From Homalodisca vitripennis (taxonomy: Eukaryota; Arthropoda; Insecta; Hemiptera; Cicadellidae): DNA of 64,000 nt. A program made the translations under genes and the position numbers. The stretch spans positions 184,852,001 through 184,916,000 of the forward strand of contig NC_060210.1 in assembly GCF_021130785.1 (NCBI RefSeq), read 5' to 3'. Numbering within the stretch: position 1 is the stretch's first letter; each line of letters begins with the position of its first letter. Positions 37,520 to 49,191 of this stretch are shown piece by piece. The notes under the pieces are model-generated. The model searched no databases and had not been told where the DNA came from. It saw nothing but the letters and a program-made list of their open reading frames with translations.

Positions 37520-38205
37520 TCTAGTTTTTTATATATTAATTTAAACAAACTCTTCAATAATATAAAATTTTTATTTTTGTGAGGCCTTTCGTACTCAATG
37601 AGAACATCTTCGAACTCACACAACTGAATAAAAGTAATAATAACAATAATAACATAAACAATTTGGTCTAAATAAAAACATATGTCATTAGAAATACAAA
37701 GAGATAATATTCTATGACAGAACAGTATGTTATATGTATATAAAAAATAAAGTTGATATTTAGTTAGATTAAATAGAGTAACGGTGAATTTTGAAAAGGC
37801 CCAGGTTCGTTGTTTACCAGATTATTTTGGTTCTTTTTATAAAAATTGTTTCATATGCATTAAGGAATTTTGTATTTTGTACTTATTTTAATAATTTTGC
37901 ATTTTAAAAAGAGTTCCCGGTTTGATCTAACCAAATATCAACTTTATTTTTTAAATACATATAACATACTGTGCTGTCATAGAATATTATCTCTTTGTAT
38001 TTTTAATGACATATGTTTTTATTTAGACCAAATTGTTTATGTTATTATTGTTATTATTACTTTTATTCAGTTGTGTGAGTTCGAAGATTTTCTCATTGAG
38101 TACGAAAGGCCTCACAAAAATAAAAACTTTATATTATTGGAGAGTTTGTTTAAATTAATATATAATTTCCAAGAAGAAAAGAGCTTCAAGAATCTAGTTT
38201 TTTAT
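37520..38205. mobile_element. Small inverted dimer of Penelope-like element 3' ends with 13 bp target-site duplication
   Basis: The minus arm (37533 to about 37921) and plus arm (about 37922-38192) are head-to-head copies of the same PLE 3' end seen at 43686-44080 and 46875-47154. TCTAGTTTTTTAT lies directly on both sides (37520-37532 and 38193-38205), a 13 bp target-site duplication, so the two arms entered as one insertion. The minus arm keeps the last coding stretch (matching the reading frame around 'NNEPGPF'), and the plus arm starts later, so the arms are unequal. Both arms carry ribozyme-like cores with the same substitutions (TTCGAAGA for CTGAAGA). The right end has an extra 35-40 bp absent from the left. 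Nearly all of the element body is missing. Confidence 0.8.
38072..38120 (+). ncRNA. Degenerate hammerhead-like motif, right arm of the 37.5 kb PLE dimer
   Basis: TTCGAAGATTTTCTCATTGA then GTACGAAAGGCCTCACA. It is the same layout as 47030-47085, but the first box is TCGAAGA, not CUGANGA, which should abolish catalysis. The left arm of the same dimer (37580-37622, minus) shows the same change. Confidence 0.45.
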
Positions 38206-41200
38206 TTCAAAACCGGTTAAGGTAAAAAAACTAAAATGTTGTATGATTATTTCTCTTTTACTCTTATCCCAAAATAGAAATTTATATAATGTTATTTTAT
38301 ACATTTTCAATATGGCGGACGGTTGAAAATGTTTAAGCTTAATAACGTTAAAACTAATAAGGTCGTGAAATTTTAGGTGTTTAATTTTAATGTTATAATA
38401 AATACGCATTAAATATATTTTGAAATATTTCATCGATATTTTTATAAAAAAGTCTTAAAATTTTTCTACATTATCGTTTAAATACTCAAAACGTTTACAC
38501 ATTATAACAATAAAAGGAAATCGTTTGGACGCGTAATGATCATATATTTAATATTAAACATCAACAATAATGATGCGACAAAATAACATCGGTCTTAAGG
38601 AGTTTAACCCAAGGACGTGTGATTACAGCTGGTTCATAGTGCTTACAATACTTCAATTAATTATTTTTGTTGTGTAGTAAATTCGTGATTTATACCGGTC
38701 CGTCATAAATATTAAACTAATTGTTTCCGTTTCGTCTAAAGTAATATAATATTGCACCTAAGACTTCGATTGTTCAGCATAAAACCGAGTAAAAGATTTA
38801 ATTTAACAAAAATAATAGTTTAAATTATTAAACTGAAAGTCTGTTTAAACGATTTTCGAGAATTTAGCTCGTTAGTCTTATTAAGCTACTACTTGAAAAT
38901 ACACTTTCAAATCGGAAGTAATAAGGTTGAACTGCTGGAGGTTTTCCTTTTGGACGGATTTGCTTTATTGAAGGGGTTAAGCCAGGAAACAATATTTTAA
39001 TCACGCCTTGCGTCCCAGAACTCTTATTGCCTGAGCGTTAGCGAAACCTGTAACGCAATAGATTGCAAATATTTAATCTTGACTGTCTTTCGGCCCGTCT
39101 AATAATAATATCATCCAAACGAAACCTAAAAGATGACCTAAAGACTTGAAGTTTGGCCTGACATTTCATTTTTAGAAAGGCAACAATAATTTCGATGTTG
39201 GTGCATGTCATTGCAAATATTTGGCCATTTCTAAATTAATATTTAGATAATCAAAATATCAACGACAACATTTTAGAATGAATGAATTCTATTATTGATA
39301 TTTTCAACTAAACTGAATAAAGTCGTATGGTTTAGTAATGAATGAAGATATTTACGTAAAATGTGTTAAACTACTTGGAGTGGTTTACTGTCTTTTACAT
39401 AAAAGTTTTTAATAAACAAAAACCCAAAATAAGTGACCAGGGTCAATAGGTATTACATTTATACAATATAAATATCTATAAAATTTTACAATTACTCAGT
39501 AATTCGCCTCGTGAATATTTGACTTATGATTTACCTGTATAGACTGTATTCAATGTTCTGTTGTGCAACCAATTTTAGTATCGAAATCTAAGATACAACT
39601 ATTGCATCTTAGTAAAAACTGGTATACAGGATGTAGCAAAACTGTTTGAGCTTCATGACCAAGGCAGAACTAAATACAACCTATCGTATATCTCTTTTTT
39701 TGCTGTTGGAGATATATATAGATAATTATTACCATGTTGCTTTAAGAAGAGACTCTTCAATAATTATTATAGTGATCTCTGTTTTCACGAATATATAAGG
39801 TTTAATATATTTAATAATGTACTTACCCATAATTTATTCAAATTTTTTTCTTTTTAAAAGAATTGTAGAGTTTCAAGTACAACTCGAGTGGATGTAAAAT
39901 ACCCAATCTATCTTAAACTCGTCCTTACGCTTAAATCTCTGAGTGCCATTTCCGTAAAAGCTTTTCTTCTGTTCTCTCATAAAACAGAGCTTACTTTGTT
40001 TTCCACTTCCAAATTAAAAATATATGAGATCTGAGCTGTAATATATATTTATTAACCATTTCATAATGAAGATTGTGTAGTAGTTGTTAAAACTGTTTAC
40101 AAGACAAGCAATCGCTCTTTATTTTTAACATGAACATTATTATTTACAGCAAAGGCCTTAAGGCAAAGAAAATGATTTATTTAAAAAACAATAGAATCCA
40201 GTAATGAATGAGTACATTCACCCTCTTTCCAGTTCATGTCAGTTTTAAAGACCAGTTATTACAATATGTTTCATCTGGTTCCTCATGTTGTGATTTATAT
40301 ATATGATGCCTGAAAGGACAATTTGTTCTAAACTGATCTCGTAATAACCTTCCTTAACCTATTACTCATGTAATAAATCCGCGTGTTACTATGGCGTAAT
40401 GGTTGAATCAGATTATCAGTGTTATGCAACAAAGGAGGTTAGTTTAAATAACAATAAAAACATGTATTACGTTAGTAAATTTAACAAGAAATAAATGGTA
40501 GTTAGTAAAAAATCTATTCTGTCTATATTTATAAATATATGCAGCAAAATCATTCAGATTTACCTAGACAAGAACTTAGTGCTTATGCTAAAGAAAGAAA
40601 TGTAAATGTTACGCAATTTTAGTGCCTCATTCCCTGAATAGTAACAATATCGAATAATATGACAGTATTAAGATAAAGATTAAAACATTTTGGAAACTTT
40701 ATAAATGTGGTGAATATTGATAGCTTCTATCACTTACTTTAACAATAGCAACTAGTTAGAAACAAACAGTTAGAAACAAAAACCTAACTACAATATATAC
40801 AATTTGTATTTACAATTTACTGCAAATCCTTCAAACACTGCAATATAACACGGATCAGCTAAAGATAGTAAGGTGTGAACTAATTTAAAGTATTTAAAAA
40901 GTACTAGCTTTTTATTTATTAGAAATAAATATTAATTATTAAAATATCTAATATATTATTTTCATAAAAATATTAGAAAGGCAAGATTTTGAATCAATTA
41001 ATTTTCTACAGGAATGTACACTACATTTAACAATATTTAATTTGATACAAACGAAATTGCAATATAATAATATATTTTAAAACCACTACACTGACCAATA
41101 TTATTAATAAGCATAACAATGGGATAAAATTCAAACTATATTTACTCAAGAACTACTTATTTTACAAAAATGTATTCGTTCAGTAATGGTAACACTGAAA

Positions 41201-41370
41201 CTGCAGTTTAAAGAGAAAATAAATGTGTATGATTTGATAATTCTGAATGGTATACCAGTCCAAATATCGTTTAAACAGTAATCTGCAATATACTAGCATA
41301 AATTGTAATGCTTAGCAGAAAGTATAGACTTGGCACAACATATAACTAGTTCGCTGCCAAATACTATATA
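38206..41370. other. AT-rich DNA, no gene seen
   Basis: No recognisable coding or RNA feature. A short TTGCCTGAGCGTTAGCGAAA piece at about 39028 recalls the dispersed repeat family. Confidence 0.4.
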
Positions 41371-41373
41371 CGA

Positions 41374-41374
<1 letters not shown>

Positions 41375-41468
<94 letters not shown>
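41375..41468. repeat. (TA)n-(TG)n compound microsatellite
   Basis: About 64 bp of TA followed by about 30 bp of TG. The overlapping open frames on both strands are artefacts. Confidence 0.95.
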
Positions 41469-41469
<1 letters not shown>

Positions 41470-42340
41470 ATGGCTAACTGCAGTTAACGACTGCAATATA
41501 TTGAAAACTCAGAACACAGTTATACCCTTTAGCATTTAAAGTATTAATAGATATTTGTATTACTCTTAGCAGCAAGCTCAGAATAAATAACGGTACAGGC
41601 AGAAGCTCAGGTCGAGATTTAAAATTATTATAACACGTAATAAACGAATAAATTAACTGCTAAGCCCCAAGAAATAAAATTTATGACGCTAAATTACATC
41701 TTATTCCTCACGGGTTTTGAAAACTTACTCTAGAGAGTGGCAGTTTTCTAATATTAATTTATTTTTATATTAAAAAGAAAATGTGAGTTCAAATATACGT
41801 ACTATTGTTGATTTATAATAAGCCAACAATTTTGCAATTAAACCAACCTATTATAGAGTTAGCTGTCAAATTTTTAATACATACCAACGTGAGTATAATA
41901 AAGCTGAACTATTCGTTTAGTACGGTATATGATACTTGTACAGTATTAATGATTTTGCCTACTTAATACATTCACTCTGATAAAAAAATGTCTAGTTTTC
42001 ACGAATCCGCAGTGATCTGTATCTAGAGGTTCGGAAATACTACTAATCAATGTGATCTTATGGCGGTAAAGATGCAGAATATTACATGTATACAACAAAT
42101 ACTTATCGATGACGCAAACACATTGGTAAAGGTTTTCTGTAGAAATGATTCCATAATTCGGAATATAATATAATCAAATTAGATGTAACCGCGTAACCAC
42201 TTTTCTCTCAGTAAAAGGACGCGGTGGGTGGCTATAAATGGATGAAACGTAAATACTTTTACACACGTGTGAGTTTCAGTCTAGATCCGTTTCACAATCT
42301 GACAGCATCGCGTGTGGAATAGAGAATAGTGAAATATTTT
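41469..42340. other. AT-rich DNA; weak promoter-like cluster at 42225-42345
   Basis: A TATAAAT at 42233-42239 lies in a GC-richer patch (GACGCGGTGGGTGGC). A TCAGT is at 42276 and ATGGCGGCATAT at 42345. The TATA-to-initiator distance of about 45 bp is larger than the usual 30, and the frame from the ATG closes after 15 codons, so no gene is called. Confidence 0.2.
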
Positions 42341-42357
42341 TGTAATGGCGGCATATG

Positions 42358-42430
42358 CAATCGAGCTTATAAAGGTTGGACTAACACCATAGCGAGAGTC
42401 TATGGGTTCGATCCTCGGTGAGGTAAATAG
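42358..42430 (+). repeat. Degenerate tRNA-like sequence (SINE-like head)
   Basis: It contains a B-box-perfect GGGTTCGATCCTC (about 42406) preceded by ACCATAGCGAGAGTCTATGG, which forms an anticodon-arm-like hairpin, and a loose A box (AGGTTGGACTAACA). The acceptor stem does not close. It differs from the 35.5 and 53.0 kb copies, so it is another tRNA-derived fragment or chance. Confidence 0.3.
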
Positions 42431-43673
42431 AAATATGTAAGTAGGTTTGGATCGGTTTTCATTGAAAATGTTTTGTATAAGTGAATAAATTGCGACTAAG
42501 ACTACATAGAAGCAATACCAGGAAACATGGCCAACACTGCAGTGTCTAATACTTAATACTAATTGCTAAAACATTTTGTTTCAGGTCTTTAAAAATACAA
42601 ATTATTAAATAAAACTATTTAAACTTATGGTACTTCGATATCTTAACACTTCAATATAATTGTTTAATCATGATCCCAAAGATATCAGTAATCGCACTTT
42701 TCAAAACCAATAACCTTATAACTTTTAATGTCTTTTCATTCAATAATAGTAAATTTTCCAATACTGAGTTGAACTAATATATCGCAGCTAGTAAAGAGTA
42801 TCATATCAGTAAAATTGCTTATTTTGTATTATTTATGATTCTTCTATTTGATAGTCAGATGGCTACCATAATAAGTGTATCTTCCATCTGAGTTTTCTAG
42901 AAAGGAATTTTCATAATAACAAAGAGATAGAACAAACAAATATGTACGTAACAGGTGTGTTTATACCTTAATACTGTATATGAAGCAATACTTACACGAT
43001 ATACAAAATTAACACGATTTTATTGGACTATTATTAAGTGATTAACTAAAATGTCGGCAAAAAATAATGAAATTAAAACTAAACTCCTGTAGAAATATAT
43101 TTTAATAATTATAATTAAAAAATAATTATACGAACAAGAGGTAATAGGTTACTGAGGTTATTTAAACCTAACAACGACCTAAGTACAGTTTACCAAAAAT
43201 GAATTTGATTGAACAAATGTTTGTAACGGTTTTACAATTTTAGAGATCATTTATAGATCTAGGCTTGAAAATTAACAAGCAAAGCACTAACTCTTGAATA
43301 TTAATGGACCTTTTCTTTAAAACACTAGATTAGTTTAACTTATGTCTGTGCTTGAAATTTCAGTGTGCTTAATGGACAAATTTAATTTAATTATTAAAAG
43401 TTTTTGTTTGCATATAAGCACATTAGAATATAAATAATTGCAACTATAGATATTTCTATAGATATACTATAGATATTTCTGTAGTTAGGGTAACGATCTT
43501 AATCACGAGCTGTTGAATATTTTTATGGAAAATTTAATGCGGGTTCAATGTTATAAAAATAAAGTACGGGACAAGGTAGTAAATTCATTTCTTAAAGGTC
43601 GATTCATCGTGTAAGAAACACTGTAAATCTTATTGACCCCATTACACGTTGCTCTACTTTGCGCCGTACAAAC
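42431..43673. other. AT-rich DNA, no gene seen
   Basis: Nothing recognisable. Confidence 0.45.
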
Positions 43674-43724
43674 AATACTCTTAATCTATTAATTTAAACA
43701 AACTCTCCAATAATGTAGTTTTTA

Positions 43725-43780
43725 TTTTTTGTGAGGCCTTTCATACCTCAATGAGGTACATCTTCAGACACACACAACTG
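43725..43780 (-). ncRNA. Hammerhead-ribozyme-like motif, left PLE arm
   Basis: On the minus strand the sequence reads CTGAAGA (43767-43761), a stem II with GTACCTC/GAGGTAT around AT, then GAAA (43742-43739), then GGCCTCAC. CTGAAGA fits the conserved CUGANGA box and GAAA the second box. PLEs are known to carry hammerhead motifs in their terminal repeats. Flanking GTGTGTG and CCTCACA allow partial stem I pairing. A canonical NUH cleavage site and stem III are not obvious in the single copy, so activity, perhaps only as a dimer, is uncertain. Confidence 0.55.
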
Positions 43781-43925
43781 AATAAAAGTAATAATAAACA
43801 ATAGGAACATAAACAATTTTGTACTAAATAAAAACATATGTCATTAAAAATACAAAGAGGTAATATTCTATGACAGCACAGTATGTTATATGTATATATA
43901 AAAATAAAGTTTATATTTAGTTAAA

Positions 43926-45450
43926 TCAAATAAAGTAACGGTGAATTTTTGAAAAGGTCCAGGTTCGTTGTTTACCAGATTATTTTGGTTCTTTTTTATA
44001 AAAATTGTTTCATATGCATCAAGGAATTTTTTTATTTTGTACTTCTTTTAATAATTTTGCGTTTGAAAAAGAGTGTCCAGTTTGAAGTGCGTGTTTTGCC
44101 ATGGCTGATCTTTCTTCCTGTTGGTATTTTAAACATGCCCTATGTTCCTTAACTCTTTGTTTTAAACTTTCTTTTCGTTTGGCCAATGTATTTTAAATCA
44201 CAATTGTCACAATTAATTTGATAAATTCCAGATTTTTCTTCTTCATTAATTTTTATTCTTGGGATTTCCTAATATACTCTTTAATTTAATTTTAGAATTT
44301 GGAGATACATTAATATTGGCATGTTTCTTAAAACTTTTAGTATTATCTTTAGATAGATTGTTGTAGGAAACAGATATCCATTTTTCAGGTTCTTTACTTT
44401 TGATTTGGTATAAAGTTTGTTCTAGAATTTCTTTCAATAATTTTCTTTTTCTTGTTTATCATATTGTCAATCATGTTAGTTTTGTAGCCATTAAATAAAG
44501 CAGTTTCCTTTATTTTCTTAACTTCTTTTTTATAATTTTCTGTTGATAATGGAGTATGTAAAAGCCGATGGATTAAATTGTGGAAAGCTGCTCTTTTTTG
44601 TGAAGGGGGATGAAATGAATCAACTGGGATGAATCTGTCATTTTGTGTTGGTTTTCTGTATATATCGAATTCAAAATGGCCAGTCGTATTTTTCATAATT
44701 ATTAAATCGAGAAATGGAAGTTGATTGTCATTTTCTATTTCACAAGTGAATTTGATAGAAGGATAAAAAGGAGTTGAGAGAATCAATAAAATTTTGAAGA
44801 TTTTGTTTCTTGTCGAAAACAGCAAAAAATATCGTCAACATATCGCTTCCAGATTCTGGGAAAATAATCCATTGTTTCCTTTGCATGAGTTTCAAATTTA
44901 CTTAAAAATATGTTTGCAATAAAACACGAAAGTGGATTTCCCATGGCAGTACCATCAAACTGTTTGTAATATTTTTCTTGAAATTGATTGAAACACATTT
45001 TGGGACATACTAAGATTTACTAAATTAATGTATTCGTTAACAATAGTTGTTTCTAAGTTTAAGGAAATCAGTCAGTCCTCTATGATTTTGATAGTATCTT
45101 TAATTGGTACGTTTGGGTAAAGTGATTCAATATCAAACGATACAAGGATATTCATCTTCTTCGATCTTTAAATCTCTTGTGGAGTTTATAAAATCATACC
45201 TATCTTTAATGGAGAAAGTGGGAGGAAATTGAAATTGTTGAAACTCCTGCACTAACCATTTTGATATCTTATAAGAAGGAGAATTTATGCACGAAACTAT
45301 GGGCCTCATTTTATTACCAGGTTTGTGTGTTTTTGGAAGACAGTACAATCTTGGGATGATTGGGTTTGATACAGTAAGTGATTTTAAAATTTCTTTGGAT
45401 ATGATTGTCTTGCAGTGTTTTAATGAGGCTGTAACTGATGCAATATATTG
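43926..45450 (-). pseudogene. PLE reverse transcriptase with GIY-YIG endonuclease, left arm, broken
   Basis: Minus strand, 5' truncated. 'NPIIPRLYCLPKTHKPGNK' and 'MRPIVSCINSPSYKISKWL' (about 45390-45230) are the RT finger blocks typical of PLEs. The 'DIESLYPNVP' block is damaged by an indel near 45150. 'FDGTAMGNPLSCFIANIFLS' and the catalytic 'RYVDDIFC' lie in 44998-44783. The thumb region with 'LPFLDLII' and 'FDIYRKPTQNDRFIP' lies in 44825-44394. Then come a lysine-rich linker and the GIY-YIG domain with 'NCDLKYIGQTKRK' (about 44215-44130) and the tail to a stop at 43926. PLEs copy their RNA at sites nicked by this endonuclease. Missing N-terminus and several frameshifts make it inactive. 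Confidence 0.9.
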
Positions 45451-45457
45451 ATTTACT

Positions 45458-46884
45458 ATCATCCCAAGATTGTACTGTCTTCCAAAAACACACAAAACCT
45501 GGTAATAAAAATGAGGCCATAGCTTCGTGCATAAATTCTCCTTCTTATAAGATATCAAAATGGTTAGTGCAGGAGTTTCAACAATTTCAATTTCCTCCCA
45601 CTTTCTCCATTAAAGATAGGGTATTGATTTTATAAACTCCACAAGAGATTTAAAGATCGAAGAAGATGAATATCTTGTATCGTTTGATATTGAATCACTT
45701 TACCCAAACGTACCAATTAAAGATACTATCAAAATCATAGAGGACTGGCTGATTTCCTTAAACTTAGAAACAACTATTGTTAACGAATACATTAATTTAG
45801 TAAATCTTAGTATGTCCCAAAATGTGTTTCAATTTCAAGAAAAATATTACAAACAGTTTGATGGTACTGCCATGGGAAATCCACTTTCGTGTTTTATTGC
45901 AAACATATTTTTAAGTAAATTTGAAACTCATGCAAAGGAAACAATGGATTATTTTCCCAGAATCTGAAGCGATATGTTGACGATATTTTTGCTGTTTTCG
46001 ACAAGAAACAAAATCTTCAAAAATTTTATTGATTCTCTCAACTCCTTTTATCCTTCTATCAAATTCACTTGTGAAATAGAAAATGACAATCAACTTCCAT
46101 TTCTCGATTTAATAATTATGAAAAATACGACTGGCCATTTTGAATTCGATATATACAGAAAACCAACACAAAATGACAGATTCATCCCATTGATTCATTT
46201 CATCCCCCTTCACAAAAAAGAGCAGCTTTCCACAATTTAATCCATCGGCTTTTACATACTCCATTATCAACAGAAAATTATAAAAAAGAAGTTAAGAAAA
46301 TAAAGGAAACTGCTTTATTTAATGGCTACAAAACTAACATGATTGACAATATGATAAACAAGAAAAAGAAAATTATTGAAAGAAAATTCTAGAACAACTT
46401 TATACCAAATCAAAAGTAAAGAACCTGAAAAATGGATATCTGTTTCCTACAACAATCTATCTAAAGATATTACTAAAAGTTTTAAGAAACATGCCAATAT
46501 TAATGTATCTCCAAAATTCTAAAATTAAATTAAAGAGTATATTAGGAAATCCCAAGAATAAAATTAATGAAGAAGAAAAAAATCTGGAATTTATCAAATT
46601 AATTGTGACAATTGTGATTTAAAATACATTGGCCAAACGAAAAGAAAGTTAAAACAAAGAGTTAAGGAACATAGGGCATGTTTAAAATACCAACAGGAAG
46701 AAAGATCAGCCATGGCAAAACACGCACTTCAAACTGGACACTCTTTTCAAACGCAAAATTATTAAAAGAAGTACAAAATAAAAAATTCCTTGATGCATAT
46801 GAAACAATTTTTATAAAAAAGAACCAAAATAATCTGGTAAACAACGAACCTGGACCTTTTCAAATTCACCGTTACTTTATTTGA
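45458..46884 (+). pseudogene. PLE reverse transcriptase with GIY-YIG endonuclease, right arm, broken
   Basis: Plus-strand twin of the left arm. It starts abruptly inside the 'PRLYCLPKTHK' block (the first codons are read in 45438-45635) and passes 'CINSPSYKISKWLVQEF'. It shifts frame near 45620, then gives 'EDEYLVSFDIESLYPNVPIK' (45662-45721), 'FDGTAMGNPLSCFIANIFLS' (about 45857-45916) and the catalytic 'RYVDDIF' (about 45970, with a one-base lesion before it). Next are 'LPFLDLII' and 'FDIYRKPTQNDRFIP' (about 46095-46185). The GIY-YIG block is 'IYQINCDNCDLKYIGQTKRK' (about 46590-46650), with 'KHALQTGHSF' after it. The stop is at 46884. Lesions only partly coincide with those of the left arm, so the arms have diverged since formation or contain sequencing indels. 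Confidence 0.9.
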
Positions 46885-47029
46885 TTTAACTAAATATAAA
46901 CTTTATTTTTATATATACATATAACATACTGTGCTGTCATAGAATATTACCTTCTTTGTATTTTTAATGACATATGTTTTATTTAGTACAAAATTGTTTA
47001 TGTTCCTATTGTTATTATTACTTTTATTC

Positions 47030-47085
47030 AGTTGTGTGAGTCTGAAGATGTACTCATTGAGTATGAAAGGCCTCACAAAAATAAA
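47030..47085 (+). ncRNA. Hammerhead-ribozyme-like motif, right PLE arm
   Basis: CTGAAGA (47042-47048), stem II GTACTC-AT-TGAGTAT, GAAA (47065-47068) and GGCCTCACA. Compared with the left arm, one C is lost from the 5' strand of stem II and one G from the 3' strand, so pairing is kept on both sides. TGTGAG (47035-47040) can pair with CTCACA (47071-47076) as stem I. See the left-arm entry for limits. Confidence 0.55.
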
Positions 47086-47166
47086 AACTACATTATTGGA
47101 GAGTTTGTTTAAATTAATAGATAATTTCCAATAAGAGAAGAGCTTCAAGAATGTAATACTCTTAAT

Positions 47167-49025
47167 ATTGTCGGCATAAGAAACTGTCCTGTGTCTTATC
47201 TTTGAGTTATAGGAAATATTTTTGTTTATCATCTTATATAGGTTAAGACAAATGTTCAATTTTTATTTTCCGCTGTAAATATGTACTTGTAATACAGTTA
47301 CTTCTTAGTTTTATTATATCTGTTACACATGTAACAATAGAAGTCATTTGATAATATCATGATAAAATTAAAATTAAAATTAAAATTTCCAATAATAGAT
47401 AGCATAGATAGGAAAAATAGTATAACCTAATAGGTATTTCTATTATTAGGACTTTGTATAGGAGAATTCTCAAGTAAATCTTGAATAACGAATCGAAAGA
47501 TTTTGGTAAATGAATCAATTCTGACAGCTAGTAATGTTTTCTGGAATGCTGTTATAATAATTAGGCGAATTAGGCTTAATACCCAATTGCGTAGATTAGA
47601 TGTACGGAATAAACTCCTACGCGTACTTATTTGTATATGTCCCATTTGCCGTGTAATACGTAGGGCTGAAAATCGTAAAGTCAGATAATTGGTTAAGATT
47701 GAAAGTAACGAATGAAGAATGAACAGATATGGTAACTTAAACAGACCTCTATAATACGTTTCTCATCTCTTCGATAAATAAACTAATACTCCTCTTTTGC
47801 AGCCTAAGTACCCTTAAAATAACCTGTTGCGTCCTAAAAAATATCTCTTAAAGTTAGTATTGGAAGTGAAAATAAGAATATCGTTTTATTAGATATGAAC
47901 AGAAGAAAAGACATGACAAAATGTTAATACACAACTTCTCAGTATGACAATAAATACTCGTTTGGTGTAAAATACATTTACAATTCACTGAAATTACTAA
48001 ATTCGGAATGATTGTGTATTCCAAAATACACATAAGTATATTTTCAAATGGCTATACTAATCAGAGCAGCAGATTATTTAATAGAGGGGGCTCTAAACTG
48101 TAAACAAAAATGTATTTTTAATAATTCACTGAGATTTTGCAACAATAAAAATATTATCTCTACTGTGTAAGCATAGTAGTTTTCACTTACTACTGAAACT
48201 GGCGTTTTAAGTGTATTGAGTGGTTTGTTTTTACATACACTATTGCAACTAATTGACATAAACAAAAAAGAAAAAGTGGGCAAAACTAAGAGCTTTCTGG
48301 AACGCCACAAAAATAGATAAATACTCCGCCTTAGGCTTTATATAGGCATTAAAGCCTTCAACACATTTAAAATATTTCAGGGGAAAGGGATAAATCAATC
48401 AACAGCCACGCATTGACTACATCATAAATCAGTATTTAATCTTAATGGGTTTAGGAAACTAGTAAGTATGGATAATTTCTTTTAAGTATAACGTTGTATG
48501 TACGTTTTTAGAAACATGTTTTAATATTGAGGGGTTATGTTTATTATTTTAATAATAAAAAATCTGTTTCTGAAAAACTGTATAAGTCATTAATAGTTGT
48601 AAGAATATCAGTTCGATAAGTTATATATTCGTACGCGTGGATAATTACAGCAGTATTATTATTCATCTTCAGACTTACAAACATGCCAGTAACTCATAAA
48701 AGAAGAAAAATTCATTCAATACTTTTACAGACAGTTATGTATATTCTGTGTTTGATGAATGTGATAGGTGAAAATGATACTGCGTTTAAATCTTGTGTCA
48801 TTGAGCTAAAGAACATTAAGGTACGATACTAACTTTGAACGGACACTTTCAACATATTCTTGCACAACGATAAATTAGAAGGCCATCTTTAAATGAACCA
48901 CAACATGCCCTGGATTACATGACGCCATCGGTGATATAATTAAAAAAGTACATTTACAAGAATATCAGTTGTCATTTGAATTTTTTTTGGGGGGGATAAT
49001 ATACTTGAATGTCCAGATTGACAGA
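47167..49025. other. AT-rich DNA, no gene recognised
   Basis: Short run of AAAATT repeats at about 47362-47388. Open frames at 47427-47688 and 48074-48310 have no recognisable motif. Confidence 0.4.
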
Positions 49026-49030
49026 AAATA

Positions 49031-49124
49031 AATAGTATTACAGTCCTTGGGCCTTAAAATCGATTCCAGTTTCTCCATTAACAGCTTAACATTGACAACA
49101 TGTGATCTCTATACAAACACGATG

Positions 49125-49191
<67 letters not shown>

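Larger units (their letters stand above)
43674..47166. mobile_element. Penelope-like element inserted as a head-to-head inverted dimer, 12 bp target-site duplication
   Basis: AATACTCTTAAT flanks the unit directly (43674-43685 and 47155-47166), so 43686-47154 is one insertion of about 3.47 kb. It consists of two copies of the same 5'-truncated PLE, with their 5' ends facing each other and 3' ends outward. The minus arm is 45360 down to 43686 and the plus arm is 45458 up to about 47120. The arms are near-identical reverse complements of about 1.67 kb, separated by a 97 bp loop (45361-45457) that carries extra 5' sequence of the minus arm. Each arm encodes the PLE reverse transcriptase and GIY-YIG endonuclease, broken by small indels, and ends in a hammerhead-like core. 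The right end has an additional 35 bp or so, as in the 37.5 kb copy. Palindromic or rearranged ends are known for PLEs. Confidence 0.9.

Noticed and set aside
41293..41539. Open frames on both strands with Tyr-Ile and Cys-Val repeats
   Set aside because: They are translations of the (TA)n-(TG)n microsatellite.
42233..42280. A TATA-box plus initiator core promoter
   Set aside because: Spacing is about 45 bp, not about 30, and the following frame stops after 15 codons.
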